Of a stretch of 64,000 nt of DNA, positions 43,329 to 51,606 are shown one piece after another. Made by a program: the position numbers and the translations under genes. The stretch is from a bacterium (lineage in GTDB: Bacteria > Myxococcota_A > Bradymonadia > Bradymonadales > Bradymonadaceae): NCBI GenBank assembly GCA_030427705.1, contig JAUIBR010000022.1, positions 1-64,000 of the forward strand, given 5' to 3'. Position 1 is the first letter of the stretch, and each line of letters opens with the position of its first letter. Under the pieces are notes generated by a model. That model was not told the origin of the DNA, did no database searches, and saw nothing but the letters and a program-made list of their open reading frames with translations.

Positions 43329-44062
43329 GGCTCAAAGTCAGGGTCCATCATCTCCTTGAGCGTCGGGTGGGTGTACTTCTTCGGGAAGAGGAACATCGTC
43401 GTGATCCCCTTCGCAACCTCACGCACCGTCCGTTCGCCCACGCCCTTTTTGCTAAGAAGCGTCTTCGCGTCGCGTGGAAGTTCGTCCACGAAGAGCTCCA
43501 TGTTGTCACCCAAATGTCCACCACCAAGTCCGCGCACCGCCGCCATGTACGAGCGTCGCTCGCACGGAAGCGTCCATACCCGATTACGAGGCCGTCCCTG
43601 GTGGTCATAGATGAAGCAGCCGTAGCGGGCCCAACCGTACATCCACGGCGAGTCCTCGTCGGCATGCACGTCAAGCTGCAGCAGATTGCGAGTCACGTCC
43701 TGCCACTGCGCCAGGTAGAACTCCGCCTCGAAACCCTGTTTGGGAAAATCCAGATTCGGCGAGAAACAGCGCAGTAGCGCGTATCGGTAGATGTCGTTCT
43801 CGACCTTCGTGAAGTGGGGGGCAATCTGCGCCTCGTAAATCTCGAAGCACTCGATGTCTTTGCAGAACACACCTTCGATGAAGTCGGTCTGCCAACTGTC
43901 TTCGCCAAAATGGCTGACCATCTCAATTAGGTGGTCGATCAGTTTCGCCGGCCCATCACGAAGCACCTCCAAAAAGGTGGGCTCTTCTTCGGCCTCCATT
44001 TCCTCCATCATTTCCAAGATCTCTGCGTCGTCGATTTCCATTACAAACTGTTCGCGATTCAT
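43325..44062 (-). CDS. Unrecognised acidic cytoplasmic protein
   Basis: A 245-residue product with an acidic N-terminus (EMMEEMEAEEEPTFLEVL). The body contains WMYGWARYGCFIYDHQGRPR, RRSYMAAVRGLGGGHLGDN and LSKKGVGERTVREVAKGI. No signal peptide, no membrane helix, and I cannot place it in a family. An ATG 7 codons in is an alternative start. Its stop meets the detached mutH end, so the two were probably convergent neighbours before the insertion. Confidence 0.65.
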   Translation of the reverse strand: MNREQFVMEIDDAEILEMMEEMEAEEEPTFLEVLRDGPAKLIDHLIEMVSHFGEDSWQTDFIEGVFCKDIECFEIYEAQIAPHFTKVENDIYRYALLRCFSPNLDFPKQGFEAEFYLAQWQDVTRNLLQLDVHADEDSPWMYGWARYGCFIYDHQGRPRNRVWTLPCERRSYMAAVRGLGGGHLGDNMELFVDELPRDAKTLLSKKGVGERTVREVAKGITTMFLFPKKYTHPTLKEMMDPDFEP

Positions 44063-44211
44063 TTCTTTCTCCGTTGAATTGCTGGCTCTATCGCTCAGTT
44101 GGTCCCGTTATCGAACGGCAGCCGAAACCGTTGCGGAGATTTTGGAAAAAAAGATCCTGCGCGCGTCTGAAGTCATCGAAATGCGCGTCTGATTCTGTTA
44201 GTGAGCCGCCG

Positions 44212-45105
44212 ATGGAGAACGAGGACACAACACGCTCGGGGATGCTATTTGCGCTAGGCGCGTACGCGATGTGGGGGTTCTTTCCCATCTATTGGAAGCA
44301 GCTCCAGCACGTCGATTCGCTCGAGATCCTTGCCCACCGTATGGTCTGGTCTCTAGGCTTTGTGCTCGCCATCCTCGCTGCACGCCAGAACTGGGCGTGG
44401 ATCCGCAAACTCGGCGCGAAAACGGTCGGACTTTATTTCGCGGCAGCAGCTCTGCTGGCGGTGAATTGGGGCATCTATATTTGGGCTGTGAATGCAGGCT
44501 TTGTCGTGGAAACGGCGCTCGGCTACTTCATCAATCCACTATTGAACGTAGCGTTCGGCTCGATGTTCCTGGGCGAGCGCATGCGCCGCGTGCAGTGGAT
44601 CTCGATAGGTTTGGCGGCGTTTGGCGTGCTGTATCTGACATTCGTGTACGGCCAACTTCCGTGGATCGCCCTTTTGCTGGCCGGAACGTTCGGTACCTAT
44701 GGTCTGCTGAAGAAGTCCGGGACACTCGGCGCTATCGAAGGGCTCTCGCTTGAGACCGCGCTCCTATTCGTTCCCGCACTAGGCTTCCTGCTGTTTGTGG
44801 AGGCCGATCATCAAGGCGCGTTCCTTCACTCAGACGTCAAGACGAACGGCCTTCTGGCGTTCTCAGGTGTCGCCACTGCCCTGCCCCTGTTGTTCTTCGC
44901 CGCGGCGGCTCGACGCCTGACGTTATCGGTTTTGGGCGTTGTTCAATATTTCGCGCCCACCATCCAATTCCTCTTGGGCGTCTGGCTGTACAACGAGCCC
45001 TTCAACTTCACGCGGCTGATCGGTTTCGTCTTTATCTGGGCGGGTCTCGCACTCTTCACGGCGGAGGGTCTTCGTCACAGGAAACGAACACGCCTTCGAG
45101 ATTGA
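44212..45105 (+). CDS. rarD: RarD-type EamA-family transporter
   Basis: The start is the ATG at 44212 (297 residues, normal for RarD); the open frame reaches back further with non-protein-like sequence. Ten membrane helices begin GMLFALGAYAMWGFFPIYWK. The tandem EamA halves follow, with VNWGIYIWAVNAGFVVETAL and GYFINPLLNVAFGSMFLGER as RarD-specific segments and VVQYFAPTIQFLLGVWLYNE near the end. RarD-like proteins are linked to chloramphenicol sensitivity and metabolite export in other bacteria, but the substrate here is unknown. Confidence 0.92.
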   Translation: MENEDTTRSGMLFALGAYAMWGFFPIYWKQLQHVDSLEILAHRMVWSLGFVLAILAARQNWAWIRKLGAKTVGLYFAAAALLAVNWGIYIWAVNAGFVVETALGYFINPLLNVAFGSMFLGERMRRVQWISIGLAAFGVLYLTFVYGQLPWIALLLAGTFGTYGLLKKSGTLGAIEGLSLETALLFVPALGFLLFVEADHQGAFLHSDVKTNGLLAFSGVATALPLLFFAAAARRLTLSVLGVVQYFAPTIQFLLGVWLYNEPFNFTRLIGFVFIWAGLALFTAEGLRHRKRTRLRD

Positions 45106-45156
45106 TGCGCATGTGCTTGTCAGATACTTATTTAGCGGCTGAATCGAAGGTTACGT

Positions 45157-45996
45157 ATGAAGTTCCTGGTGCTGGTGGCGGCGTTTGTGTTCGTCGCGTG
45201 TTCGTCCGACGACACAACCTCAACCCCTGATATGGGCGAGGATTCTTCCGCTGATCAAGCAGAAGATACGGGCCCGGCGTGTACAGTCCTGTTCGGTTCG
45301 CCTTCCCAGAATACCGGCCTAACGAGCGAACAGTGCGCCCCCAGCTGCGATTGCGAGGGGCGCAGTTTCACGGCCCCAGAATTCAGTGAAGCGAGACTTG
45401 AATGGATGCGGGGTATGGTGCTCGACAACCCGCCGCAAGCCCTGACATCAGACCCCTACGAGGACCCCGCGCCTGAGCCAACGACCGAGGTCTGCGCGGT
45501 GTCCATCACTTCGGACTCGACCTATCGACTGGATACCTTCGATTCGGAAGATGACGCCGCGAACGCCGGCGCATCAGTCACGCACACCGGGGCTTGCGGT
45601 CTGTGCAGTACGCTGGTGGATTTCGCAGTGTATGCGGGCATCCCGGAGCTCACTGCACCTGTTCGAGAGTGCGGCCTGGAAGGCATCCGCGGCGGTGACC
45701 AAGCAAACATCGATTGCTTGATCGACCTCGGTTTCACTCCGGATTGTGCCCAGATTTGGTTCTACAACACGCGTCACACCCGCAATGAATGCGCGGCGGA
45801 TTGCTTTGCTAACCTGAACTCACCTCACCATCTGGAAGATGGCAGTTTGAACGCCTGCATTCAGTGCGATGAGGACATCAGCGGCCCGGTGTTCAAGGCA
45901 TACGCTGGGCGAACCCGCCGCAACACGGGCATCGCGACAGCCCTATGCCGGCCATGCGACCAAGTCCGCCCCATCGCGCATGATTACTTGCCCTAA
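45157..45996 (+). CDS. Cys-rich lipoprotein of unknown function
   Basis: A 279-residue predicted lipoprotein (lipobox Cys15) with an acidic linker. The body has at least ten cysteines spread in pairs: CAPSCDCEGRSF, GACGLCSTLVDFAVYAGIPE, CGLEGIRGG, CAADCFANLNSPH, CIQCDEDISG and CRPCDQV. This resembles secreted Cys-rich proteins of eukaryote-like appearance seen in some predatory bacteria. No catalytic motif recognised. Its stop overlaps the convergent lipoprotein stop by 4 bp. Confidence 0.7.
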   Translation: MKFLVLVAAFVFVACSSDDTTSTPDMGEDSSADQAEDTGPACTVLFGSPSQNTGLTSEQCAPSCDCEGRSFTAPEFSEARLEWMRGMVLDNPPQALTSDPYEDPAPEPTTEVCAVSITSDSTYRLDTFDSEDDAANAGASVTHTGACGLCSTLVDFAVYAGIPELTAPVRECGLEGIRGGDQANIDCLIDLGFTPDCAQIWFYNTRHTRNECAADCFANLNSPHHLEDGSLNACIQCDEDISGPVFKAYAGRTRRNTGIATALCRPCDQVRPIAHDYLP

Positions 45997-46580
45997 GGCG
46001 TCTTGAACTCTACCGGGCCCGAATACAAATCACTTTGGATTTCAATTCGCATATCGGCCCAATCCGCAGGTGCGCCTAGCTCCTCGAACGCCACGCACCC
46101 TTCTGCAGAAAGCAGTTCGGCTTCGGCACCGTAGTCCCAACAGTCCGGTTCATCGGCGACGACGACGTACGGATTGAAGTCATCGCCATCAAAATCTTCG
46201 GCGCACATCTGCTCTAACGGCCCGCCAATTGGCGTATTCATGAAGAAGATGAGCGACACGCAGACGTCCAAGTCCTTGTCATAGCGCGACACTGCAAGCC
46301 TATACGAGCCAATCGGCAGACTAAAAAACGACAGTGCCGATTCACCCTCGAATGGCGGAAAGACGACGTTCATATCCTCGACCATCGTCAAGTCTTGACC
46401 GGCGTCCGCGACGTTGTTGGCGTTGTTCTGATTGTTGACGTTATTGACGTTATTGACGTTGTTCGTGTTGTTGGCGTTGTTCTGGTTGTTCCGACTGTCT
46501 GAGAACTTCCAGCCATCCGCTGAGTCCGAGCCACACGAGAGCAACAGCATGCTCGCCAAAATGAGAGGTAGATTTCGCAT
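45993..46580 (-). CDS. Lipoprotein with NN-V/NN-A linker
   Basis: A 195-residue predicted lipoprotein (lipobox Cys16). A run of NN-Q/NN-A/NN-T/NN-V units (about residues 30-55) precedes a beta-rich domain of about 120 residues (ALSFFSLPIGSYRLAVSRYD, CVSLIFFMNTPIGG). No enzyme motif. It is the last gene of the six-gene lipoprotein operon, 26 bp after the DUF192 gene. Confidence 0.7.
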   Translation of the reverse strand: MRNLPLILASMLLLSCGSDSADGWKFSDSRNNQNNANNTNNVNNVNNVNNQNNANNVADAGQDLTMVEDMNVVFPPFEGESALSFFSLPIGSYRLAVSRYDKDLDVCVSLIFFMNTPIGGPLEQMCAEDFDGDDFNPYVVVADEPDCWDYGAEAELLSAEGCVAFEELGAPADWADMRIEIQSDLYSGPVEFKTP

Positions 46581-46606
46581 AAGCCGTTGATATCCAGTCT
46601 GGTCGC

Positions 46607-47158
46607 TTATTCCAAGCTAGCGGTCCATCCCGGCTCTACGTCTGCCAAATCGCCCGCCGGTGCTTCAAACACCCAACGCACTTCTTGCGAAGATTGGTAT
46701 AGGGCTTTCGAACCCGCCTGAAGGTCGCGACGGACGTCGACGACCTGTCGTGAGTCATCGATGAAGGCGATATCAAGATTGAAGCGAACTCCCGCCATCG
46801 TGATGTTTACAACCTCCGCACTGGGCCAGACCAAGAGCATGCCCCAACCATCTTCGATGCAGGATCGATTAGCCAGACCGCGGGTGCGGGCAAGGTCGCT
46901 CTCGGCAACCTCGGCCTGGAATCGACGGTCGTCCAGGTCGGAGGCCAAAATGAACGCGCTTCCACCTTCGCCGGTCATCGCAGGAGGCAGCGAACACACA
47001 CCTTCACAAACCAAAGGGCTATCGCACTCACCCGCGCCTTCACACGCTTTGTCCACGCCGTCGGGAACGGTCTCTGTGCACGCACCGGACGACTGTTCAG
47101 GATCGGAGCACCCCAACAATAGTGCAACCAATCCAAGGCTAACCAGTTTCGAATTCAT
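46607..47158 (-). CDS. DUF192 domain lipoprotein
   Basis: The start is the ATG at 47158 (20-bp overlap with the upstream gene), giving 183 residues. Lipobox Cys17 is followed by a Cys-rich segment (CEGAGECDSPLVCEGVC), then the DUF192 domain: AEVAESDLARTRGLANRSCI, GWGMLLVWPSAEVVNITMAG, VRFNLDIAFIDDSRQVVDV. DUF192 proteins are small beta-barrels exported in many bacteria; their role is not settled. The usual W/F-M-K motif is ITMAGVRF here, a departure from the consensus. Confidence 0.85.
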   Translation of the reverse strand: MNSKLVSLGLVALLLGCSDPEQSSGACTETVPDGVDKACEGAGECDSPLVCEGVCSLPPAMTGEGGSAFILASDLDDRRFQAEVAESDLARTRGLANRSCIEDGWGMLLVWPSAEVVNITMAGVRFNLDIAFIDDSRQVVDVRRDLQAGSKALYQSSQEVRWVFEAPAGDLADVEPGWTASLE

Positions 47159-47708
47159 CCACATCGTCCACAAGAATCAGGTCGATGGTGACCGACAGCA
47201 TCTGTCCGTTACCCAACGTCACCGTGACATCGAGCGTGAACGGCTGGTCAACCCAATCGGTGGGGTATTCAAAGACGTCCATCGCCAGCGACGGGATCAC
47301 AAGCAGCCATCCGTCATCCGTCTGGACCCAATAACTTGGGTCGAGCTCGAGAATCGTCGTAAACATGTCGTCGCCATTGGCGCTTCGTGCATGTGCCTCC
47401 AGCTCAGATGCCAGGGTACTTTGTGCCAGTCGAGCATCGGTCAAGAGATTGACGTCGATATGCCAACCGCCCTGAAAGCCGCTCACCAACTCGATCTCTT
47501 GGTTTGGGGTGAACTCTTCGAATGGCGCACCGATGCCCAAATAGGCATCACCCTCAATCACCGGGAGATCGGCCTCCATATCTTCTTCGAGGTCAGACCC
47601 CATATCCATTTCGGCATCCGGCCCAGCATCAGACCCGCCTTTGATGGGAGCTCCATCACCGCAGCCAACCATGAACGCGAGTAGAAACATCAGCCAGGAG
47701 TTCTTCAT
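47139..47708 (-). CDS. Lipoprotein of unknown function
   Basis: A 189-residue predicted lipoprotein (lipobox Cys16) with an acidic Asp/Glu/Met linker to about residue 50. The rest is beta-rich (ELVSGFQGGWHIDVNLLTDA, WLLVIPSLAMDVFEYPTDWV, FTLDVTVTLGNGQMLSVTID) without a recognised family. The GFQGGWHIDV segment resembles GFQGGDTYHIEPV in the product of 47705-48217, so the two adjacent genes may be distant paralogues. Overlaps the upstream gene by 4 bp and the DUF192 gene by 20 bp. Confidence 0.7.
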   Translation of the reverse strand: MKNSWLMFLLAFMVGCGDGAPIKGGSDAGPDAEMDMGSDLEEDMEADLPVIEGDAYLGIGAPFEEFTPNQEIELVSGFQGGWHIDVNLLTDARLAQSTLASELEAHARSANGDDMFTTILELDPSYWVQTDDGWLLVIPSLAMDVFEYPTDWVDQPFTLDVTVTLGNGQMLSVTIDLILVDDVDEFETG

Positions 47709-48217
47709 GTCGGTGCCACCACTAGCATTTTTGCCGTCATTTCTTGTGCATCGACCCCGATGGGTTGAATGAACCCCTTCAGTTCGACATTCTTTCCCCG
47801 GACATTTGGCGAGATCAGGAAGATGCTTCGGTATGACCGCGTGCCTTCGCCTTCATCGGTCCACTCCTGGGGGTAAATCTCGAATCCCTGGCTATTCATC
47901 AGAACCCCGTCAAGCCACAGCTCCCAGTAGATGCTGTAGTCGCCTTGTGGATCGGTCACCATAACCACAGGTTCTATGTGGTAGGTGTCCCCGCCTTGGA
48001 ATCCTCCGCCGTTGTGCCACTGAATGCTGTTGCAGGCCTGATCTGCAGGAACCACGGGCGCTCCCAAATCTCCGATGCCGATATAGGCGTTGTCGGTGAC
48101 AGAGAAAGCCATGACGTGGTCATCAGTACATGGGTCAACGACGACTGGCTCTTCGTCGGCTTCGGGCTCCGGGCCGCACGCCATCAATAGCGGTATCGCC
48201 AATAACAACCACTTCAT
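47705..48217 (-). CDS. Lipoprotein of unknown function
   Basis: A 170-residue predicted lipoprotein (lipobox Cys14) with a short acidic linker and a beta-rich domain: VVPADQACNSIQWHNGGG, GFQGGDTYHIEPVVMVTD, DYSIYWELWLDGVLMNSQGF. It is probably related to the next gene (shared GFQGG motif) and is coupled to the large DHOR protein by a 4-bp overlap, so both may be accessory proteins of that electron-transfer system (inference). Confidence 0.7.
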   Translation of the reverse strand: MKWLLLAIPLLMACGPEPEADEEPVVVDPCTDDHVMAFSVTDNAYIGIGDLGAPVVPADQACNSIQWHNGGGFQGGDTYHIEPVVMVTDPQGDYSIYWELWLDGVLMNSQGFEIYPQEWTDEGEGTRSYRSIFLISPNVRGKNVELKGFIQPIGVDAQEMTAKMLVVAPT

Positions 48218-50532
48218 AGCGACCTCACGTAGTCAAGCAGTAGCTCGCGGTCCTCTTCGCTGAGCGCCTCGTAGGCCGACGTTGACGCGGCTGCTTCGGA
48301 TGCATGGCGACGAATTGCATGGTCGATTGTGGGCGAGAATCCGTCGTGCATGTACGGGCCCGACTCGGCAATGCCCCACAAAGGCGGCGTTCGGAATTCA
48401 CGCATCGTCGCCTGTCCGTCTTCGATCCCAAAGTAATCAGCCGGTGCGACATCGTGCAGCAACAGGTCGCTGAACAGCGGAACTTCGACACCATCTGCGT
48501 TTGTCAGCGACGGCACATGGCACTTCGAGCACATGACCTGTTCGAACAACTGTGCCCCCTCTCCACCAATCGGCGTTGTTGGAGGCCGTCCCAAGTTTTG
48601 GCTGAAGAAGACAAGGTCATCGTAATCAGGTGACACAAATTCGGGATCAGCCGCACCGTCTTCGTCGGTGCCAACGCCAGCAACATGACTCGTCCCTTCT
48701 TGAAGCGTCAGTCCAACCTCGTTTGAGACCGCGTCGCGAACAAAGTCCTCCAACGTGGGGAGTTGAGCTTTCCAACCAAACTTTCCGACGCGTCCGTCTT
48801 GGAGGATATGTGCACGCCCGCTGATACCATCTTGATCCGAATCATCTGGGTCTTCGAGCGCCTGCAATGTGCTGTCCTCGATCCGATCGACAAGCCCGAG
48901 CCCGAAGAGCGGCGGAGTCTGACGAAGCTCGAAGACATTCGCCCCGCCACTCTCGGGACGGGTTTGATCCAGTGAAAGACGATGCAGAATCGTTCCAATG
49001 CTAGGTGCGGTGAAGGACATGTCCGTTTCGATCGTGCCATGTCGCATCACGTTAAGGCCGATAGGGCCTGAGCCACCCACTACAGGGTCGAAGTGACATG
49101 CTCGGCAACTATCGCCGTTGAAACGTTGAGTTAGCCCGAGCCCGTCAGAAATCAGTGAGTTCTGGTCAAACTTCTTGCGACCGTCTTGAAAGCGCGTCAA
49201 ATCCTCGCTCGATAAATCGCTCGATGGACCGCCCCAATCACCAGTTTCCGGCGTTGGAGACCCAGGCTCAATCAGACCTTTGGACACTTGTTCGGCGCCA
49301 CCAAGACTCAGAAGGAACATCTGAAGGTTTTGTTGTTGCGTGGTGCTCATAGCTTCATACGCTTGCCGACTCCGATCGGCCTCACCACCGTGCATTCGAA
49401 TCGCCTCATCCAAAGTATCTGCGCGACCGTCATGCAGATATGGCCCGCTGGCTGAGATTCCCCACAAAGGTTGGGTTCGAAACTCCTGACCTGTCGCAAC
49501 GCCCATCTCGACCCCGTCCGCCAAATCCTCACCCATGTCGTGAAGCAGAAGGTCGGAGTAGGCAGGAACTAACCCGTCCGGACCTTCGAGCGCAGGTACA
49601 TGGCAACTGGTACATTTCGCTTCCCGGAATCGCTCTTCGCCGGCGATGGAGCCCGCGGTTCGTTTTTGCTGCGTCACTGGCGCCGGAGCCCCCATTAGCA
49701 TCGCAAACGAGACGAGGTCGAAAAGTTGTTGCTCCGACATTTCCGGGTCGGGCGTGTCATCGGTATCGAAGTTGGGCTCATCTGGTGCTGCAGCCTGACA
49801 ATTGATGCAGAACAGCGCTCCGTCTCGTAACTGCGTGAGATCCGCCACGCTCGGAACCGGAAGCTTCGCCTTCATTTCGTCGCTCAGCGGATTTGTCGTC
49901 ACACCCAAGTGATTGAACAACGGCCCCCGGATGAATCCTTCGATCGATACGGTCTGCGCTTTGCGACCAAATCGACCCACGAAACCACGGTCATAGTTTG
50001 CGCGGCCCGAGATGCCGTCGCCATCAGCATCGTCCTCGTCGATGTTTGCCAGGATCGCGTCTTCATTGATTGCGGCGAGCGCCCCGACACCGAAAAATGG
50101 AATGGAAGAACGACCAGCAAACGCGTTTGCCCCTTCCGGAGTAGGCTCGCGAAGCGGGCGTTGTGTGCTGAACTGGCTCAAAACCCCGTTTGTCCCAAGA
50201 CCCACATACGACCCGTCGCTCAGGCGATTGCCCACCAGCAGGAAGTCGCGGTACCGCGGAGCGGAACCGCCGATCACCGGTTGTTCGTGACACGCCGCGC
50301 AGAAGCTCACGTTGTAGTTAGGTCCCAACCCGTCCGATGGGCTGAAGCGAGTGAGCGCAACTTCACGTCCGCGCTCAAAGGTCTCTAGCTGTTCTGGAGT
50401 TGCTTTCGGCATGGGGTCACCCAACCGTTGCACCAAGATCGATTCGTCGATCTGCAACTCCGGTTCCGGATCATCGCATTCACACGAGGACAGCCCGAAC
50501 AGGCAAATCAAAAGTAGCGTCGACCGTTTCAT
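48214..50532 (-). CDS. Double-length DHOR-type c-type cytochrome (tandem duplicated) lipoprotein
   Basis: A 772-residue predicted lipoprotein (lipobox Cys17). Two DHOR-like (DUF1111) units lie in tandem. The first has CAACH (78-82) and CTSCH (307-311), the second CRACH (476-480) and CSKCH (668-672). Both units share paired landmarks (ANxF near 135/530, DGISGRA at 172/568, KAQ at 191/588, HVP after the last CxxCH, LxHD near 330/700). A further CINCQ at 242-246 has Gln in place of the haem-ligand His. DHOR proteins are periplasmic di-haem oxidoreductases. Tandem fusion giving four haem sites in one chain is unusual. Confidence 0.85.
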   Translation of the reverse strand: MKRSTLLLICLFGLSSCECDDPEPELQIDESILVQRLGDPMPKATPEQLETFERGREVALTRFSPSDGLGPNYNVSFCAACHEQPVIGGSAPRYRDFLLVGNRLSDGSYVGLGTNGVLSQFSTQRPLREPTPEGANAFAGRSSIPFFGVGALAAINEDAILANIDEDDADGDGISGRANYDRGFVGRFGRKAQTVSIEGFIRGPLFNHLGVTTNPLSDEMKAKLPVPSVADLTQLRDGALFCINCQAAAPDEPNFDTDDTPDPEMSEQQLFDLVSFAMLMGAPAPVTQQKRTAGSIAGEERFREAKCTSCHVPALEGPDGLVPAYSDLLLHDMGEDLADGVEMGVATGQEFRTQPLWGISASGPYLHDGRADTLDEAIRMHGGEADRSRQAYEAMSTTQQQNLQMFLLSLGGAEQVSKGLIEPGSPTPETGDWGGPSSDLSSEDLTRFQDGRKKFDQNSLISDGLGLTQRFNGDSCRACHFDPVVGGSGPIGLNVMRHGTIETDMSFTAPSIGTILHRLSLDQTRPESGGANVFELRQTPPLFGLGLVDRIEDSTLQALEDPDDSDQDGISGRAHILQDGRVGKFGWKAQLPTLEDFVRDAVSNEVGLTLQEGTSHVAGVGTDEDGAADPEFVSPDYDDLVFFSQNLGRPPTTPIGGEGAQLFEQVMCSKCHVPSLTNADGVEVPLFSDLLLHDVAPADYFGIEDGQATMREFRTPPLWGIAESGPYMHDGFSPTIDHAIRRHASEAAASTSAYEALSEEDRELLLDYVRSL

Positions 50533-51530
50533 AATGCCTCCCGAATGGCTTCGCCTTCGTATGGTCCTTGAGGCAAATTGAAGTTTCCACCGACAGCAAT
50601 CAACCCGTACCCCTCAAACACGCTCACAGCGTGCAGATCCAACGTCGTAATGGGCGGTGTACGCGGAACTTCTATCCCGTCTGCAGACAGGGTTGCGACC
50701 CTGAACAAACCACGTACACCGACAATCCGCGCTTCGTTTTCAGACGTCATCCAAACACCATTTACGCCTGGAGCCGGACTAAGTTCTTCCGAGGTCCAAG
50801 TATCGCCATCGTAATAGCCAATAACGCCGTTCGACCGGCCCCCAACCACCGTGATCGCGTCAGCCGATACACCATGGATAGAGATAAGATCGCGGCTTGT
50901 ACCGATCCCCAGTTCTTCAAAATCTTGGCCGTTCCAACGCAACATGCCACCGCGCTGTCCCACGATGTAGACGTTGTCGGCGCCCGAACCCCACACCTTG
51001 TACCACGCATTGACGCCGGGCCGCTCAAGCTCAGGTGTTGGGACCTCTGACCATTCGCCGTTCTGTCGGCGGATGATCGTGGCCTGGCCTGCCTCTCGCC
51101 CGTTGCCGCCCACGGCCCAAATGTCGTCCATCGAAGATCCCCAGACGCCCCATAGATCGCGGTCGACAGGGGTCTGTTCGACCACCCATTCCCCTTGTTC
51201 TTGAATCAGAACCGTGCCGCCATTTCCGACGACCACAGCTTGGTCATCGAATAGGTGAACCCAGTTCAAGAGTGGGACCGCTGGAAGCGAAACATTGCTC
51301 CACTCATCACCGTCGTAGTGGAGCATGGCTCCTCCATCCGGCTCTCCTCCGACGACATAGATGTCGGAAGCTGACCTGCCATTGACATGCAGAAGCCAGC
51401 CCGTCTCAGAAGTGTCGAACAGATCGGAATCCTCGCCCATGTCTGTCGTGTTGTTGTCGCCATCGTCAGGCGAACAGCCAGCCAGAAAGCCGACGGCAAC
51501 AAGCACTGATATTGCGCATTTAATAAACAT
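50529..51530 (-). CDS. Beta-propeller-like lipoprotein
   Basis: A 333-residue predicted lipoprotein (lipobox Cys19) with an acidic linker and repeats of about 45 residues built on the phrase W-G-S-S-x-x-D-I-W-A-V-G (SASDIYVVGGEPD, SSMDDIWAVGGNG, SGADNVYIVGQRG). This looks like a blade motif of a beta-propeller common in myxobacterial surface proteins. First gene of the operon that continues into the DHOR protein (4-bp overlap). Divergent from the large unknown gene, 76 bp between starts. Confidence 0.75.
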   Translation of the reverse strand: MFIKCAISVLVAVGFLAGCSPDDGDNNTTDMGEDSDLFDTSETGWLLHVNGRSASDIYVVGGEPDGGAMLHYDGDEWSNVSLPAVPLLNWVHLFDDQAVVVGNGGTVLIQEQGEWVVEQTPVDRDLWGVWGSSMDDIWAVGGNGREAGQATIIRRQNGEWSEVPTPELERPGVNAWYKVWGSGADNVYIVGQRGGMLRWNGQDFEELGIGTSRDLISIHGVSADAITVVGGRSNGVIGYYDGDTWTSEELSPAPGVNGVWMTSENEARIVGVRGLFRVATLSADGIEVPRTPPITTLDLHAVSVFEGYGLIAVGGNFNLPQGPYEGEAIREAL

Positions 51531-51606
51531 TAGATTGCTGCGGAATAACCTTACATCACTATACCATTGGGTAAGTCCTCAGCATATTTCGTTCCATTCT
51601 CGCACT

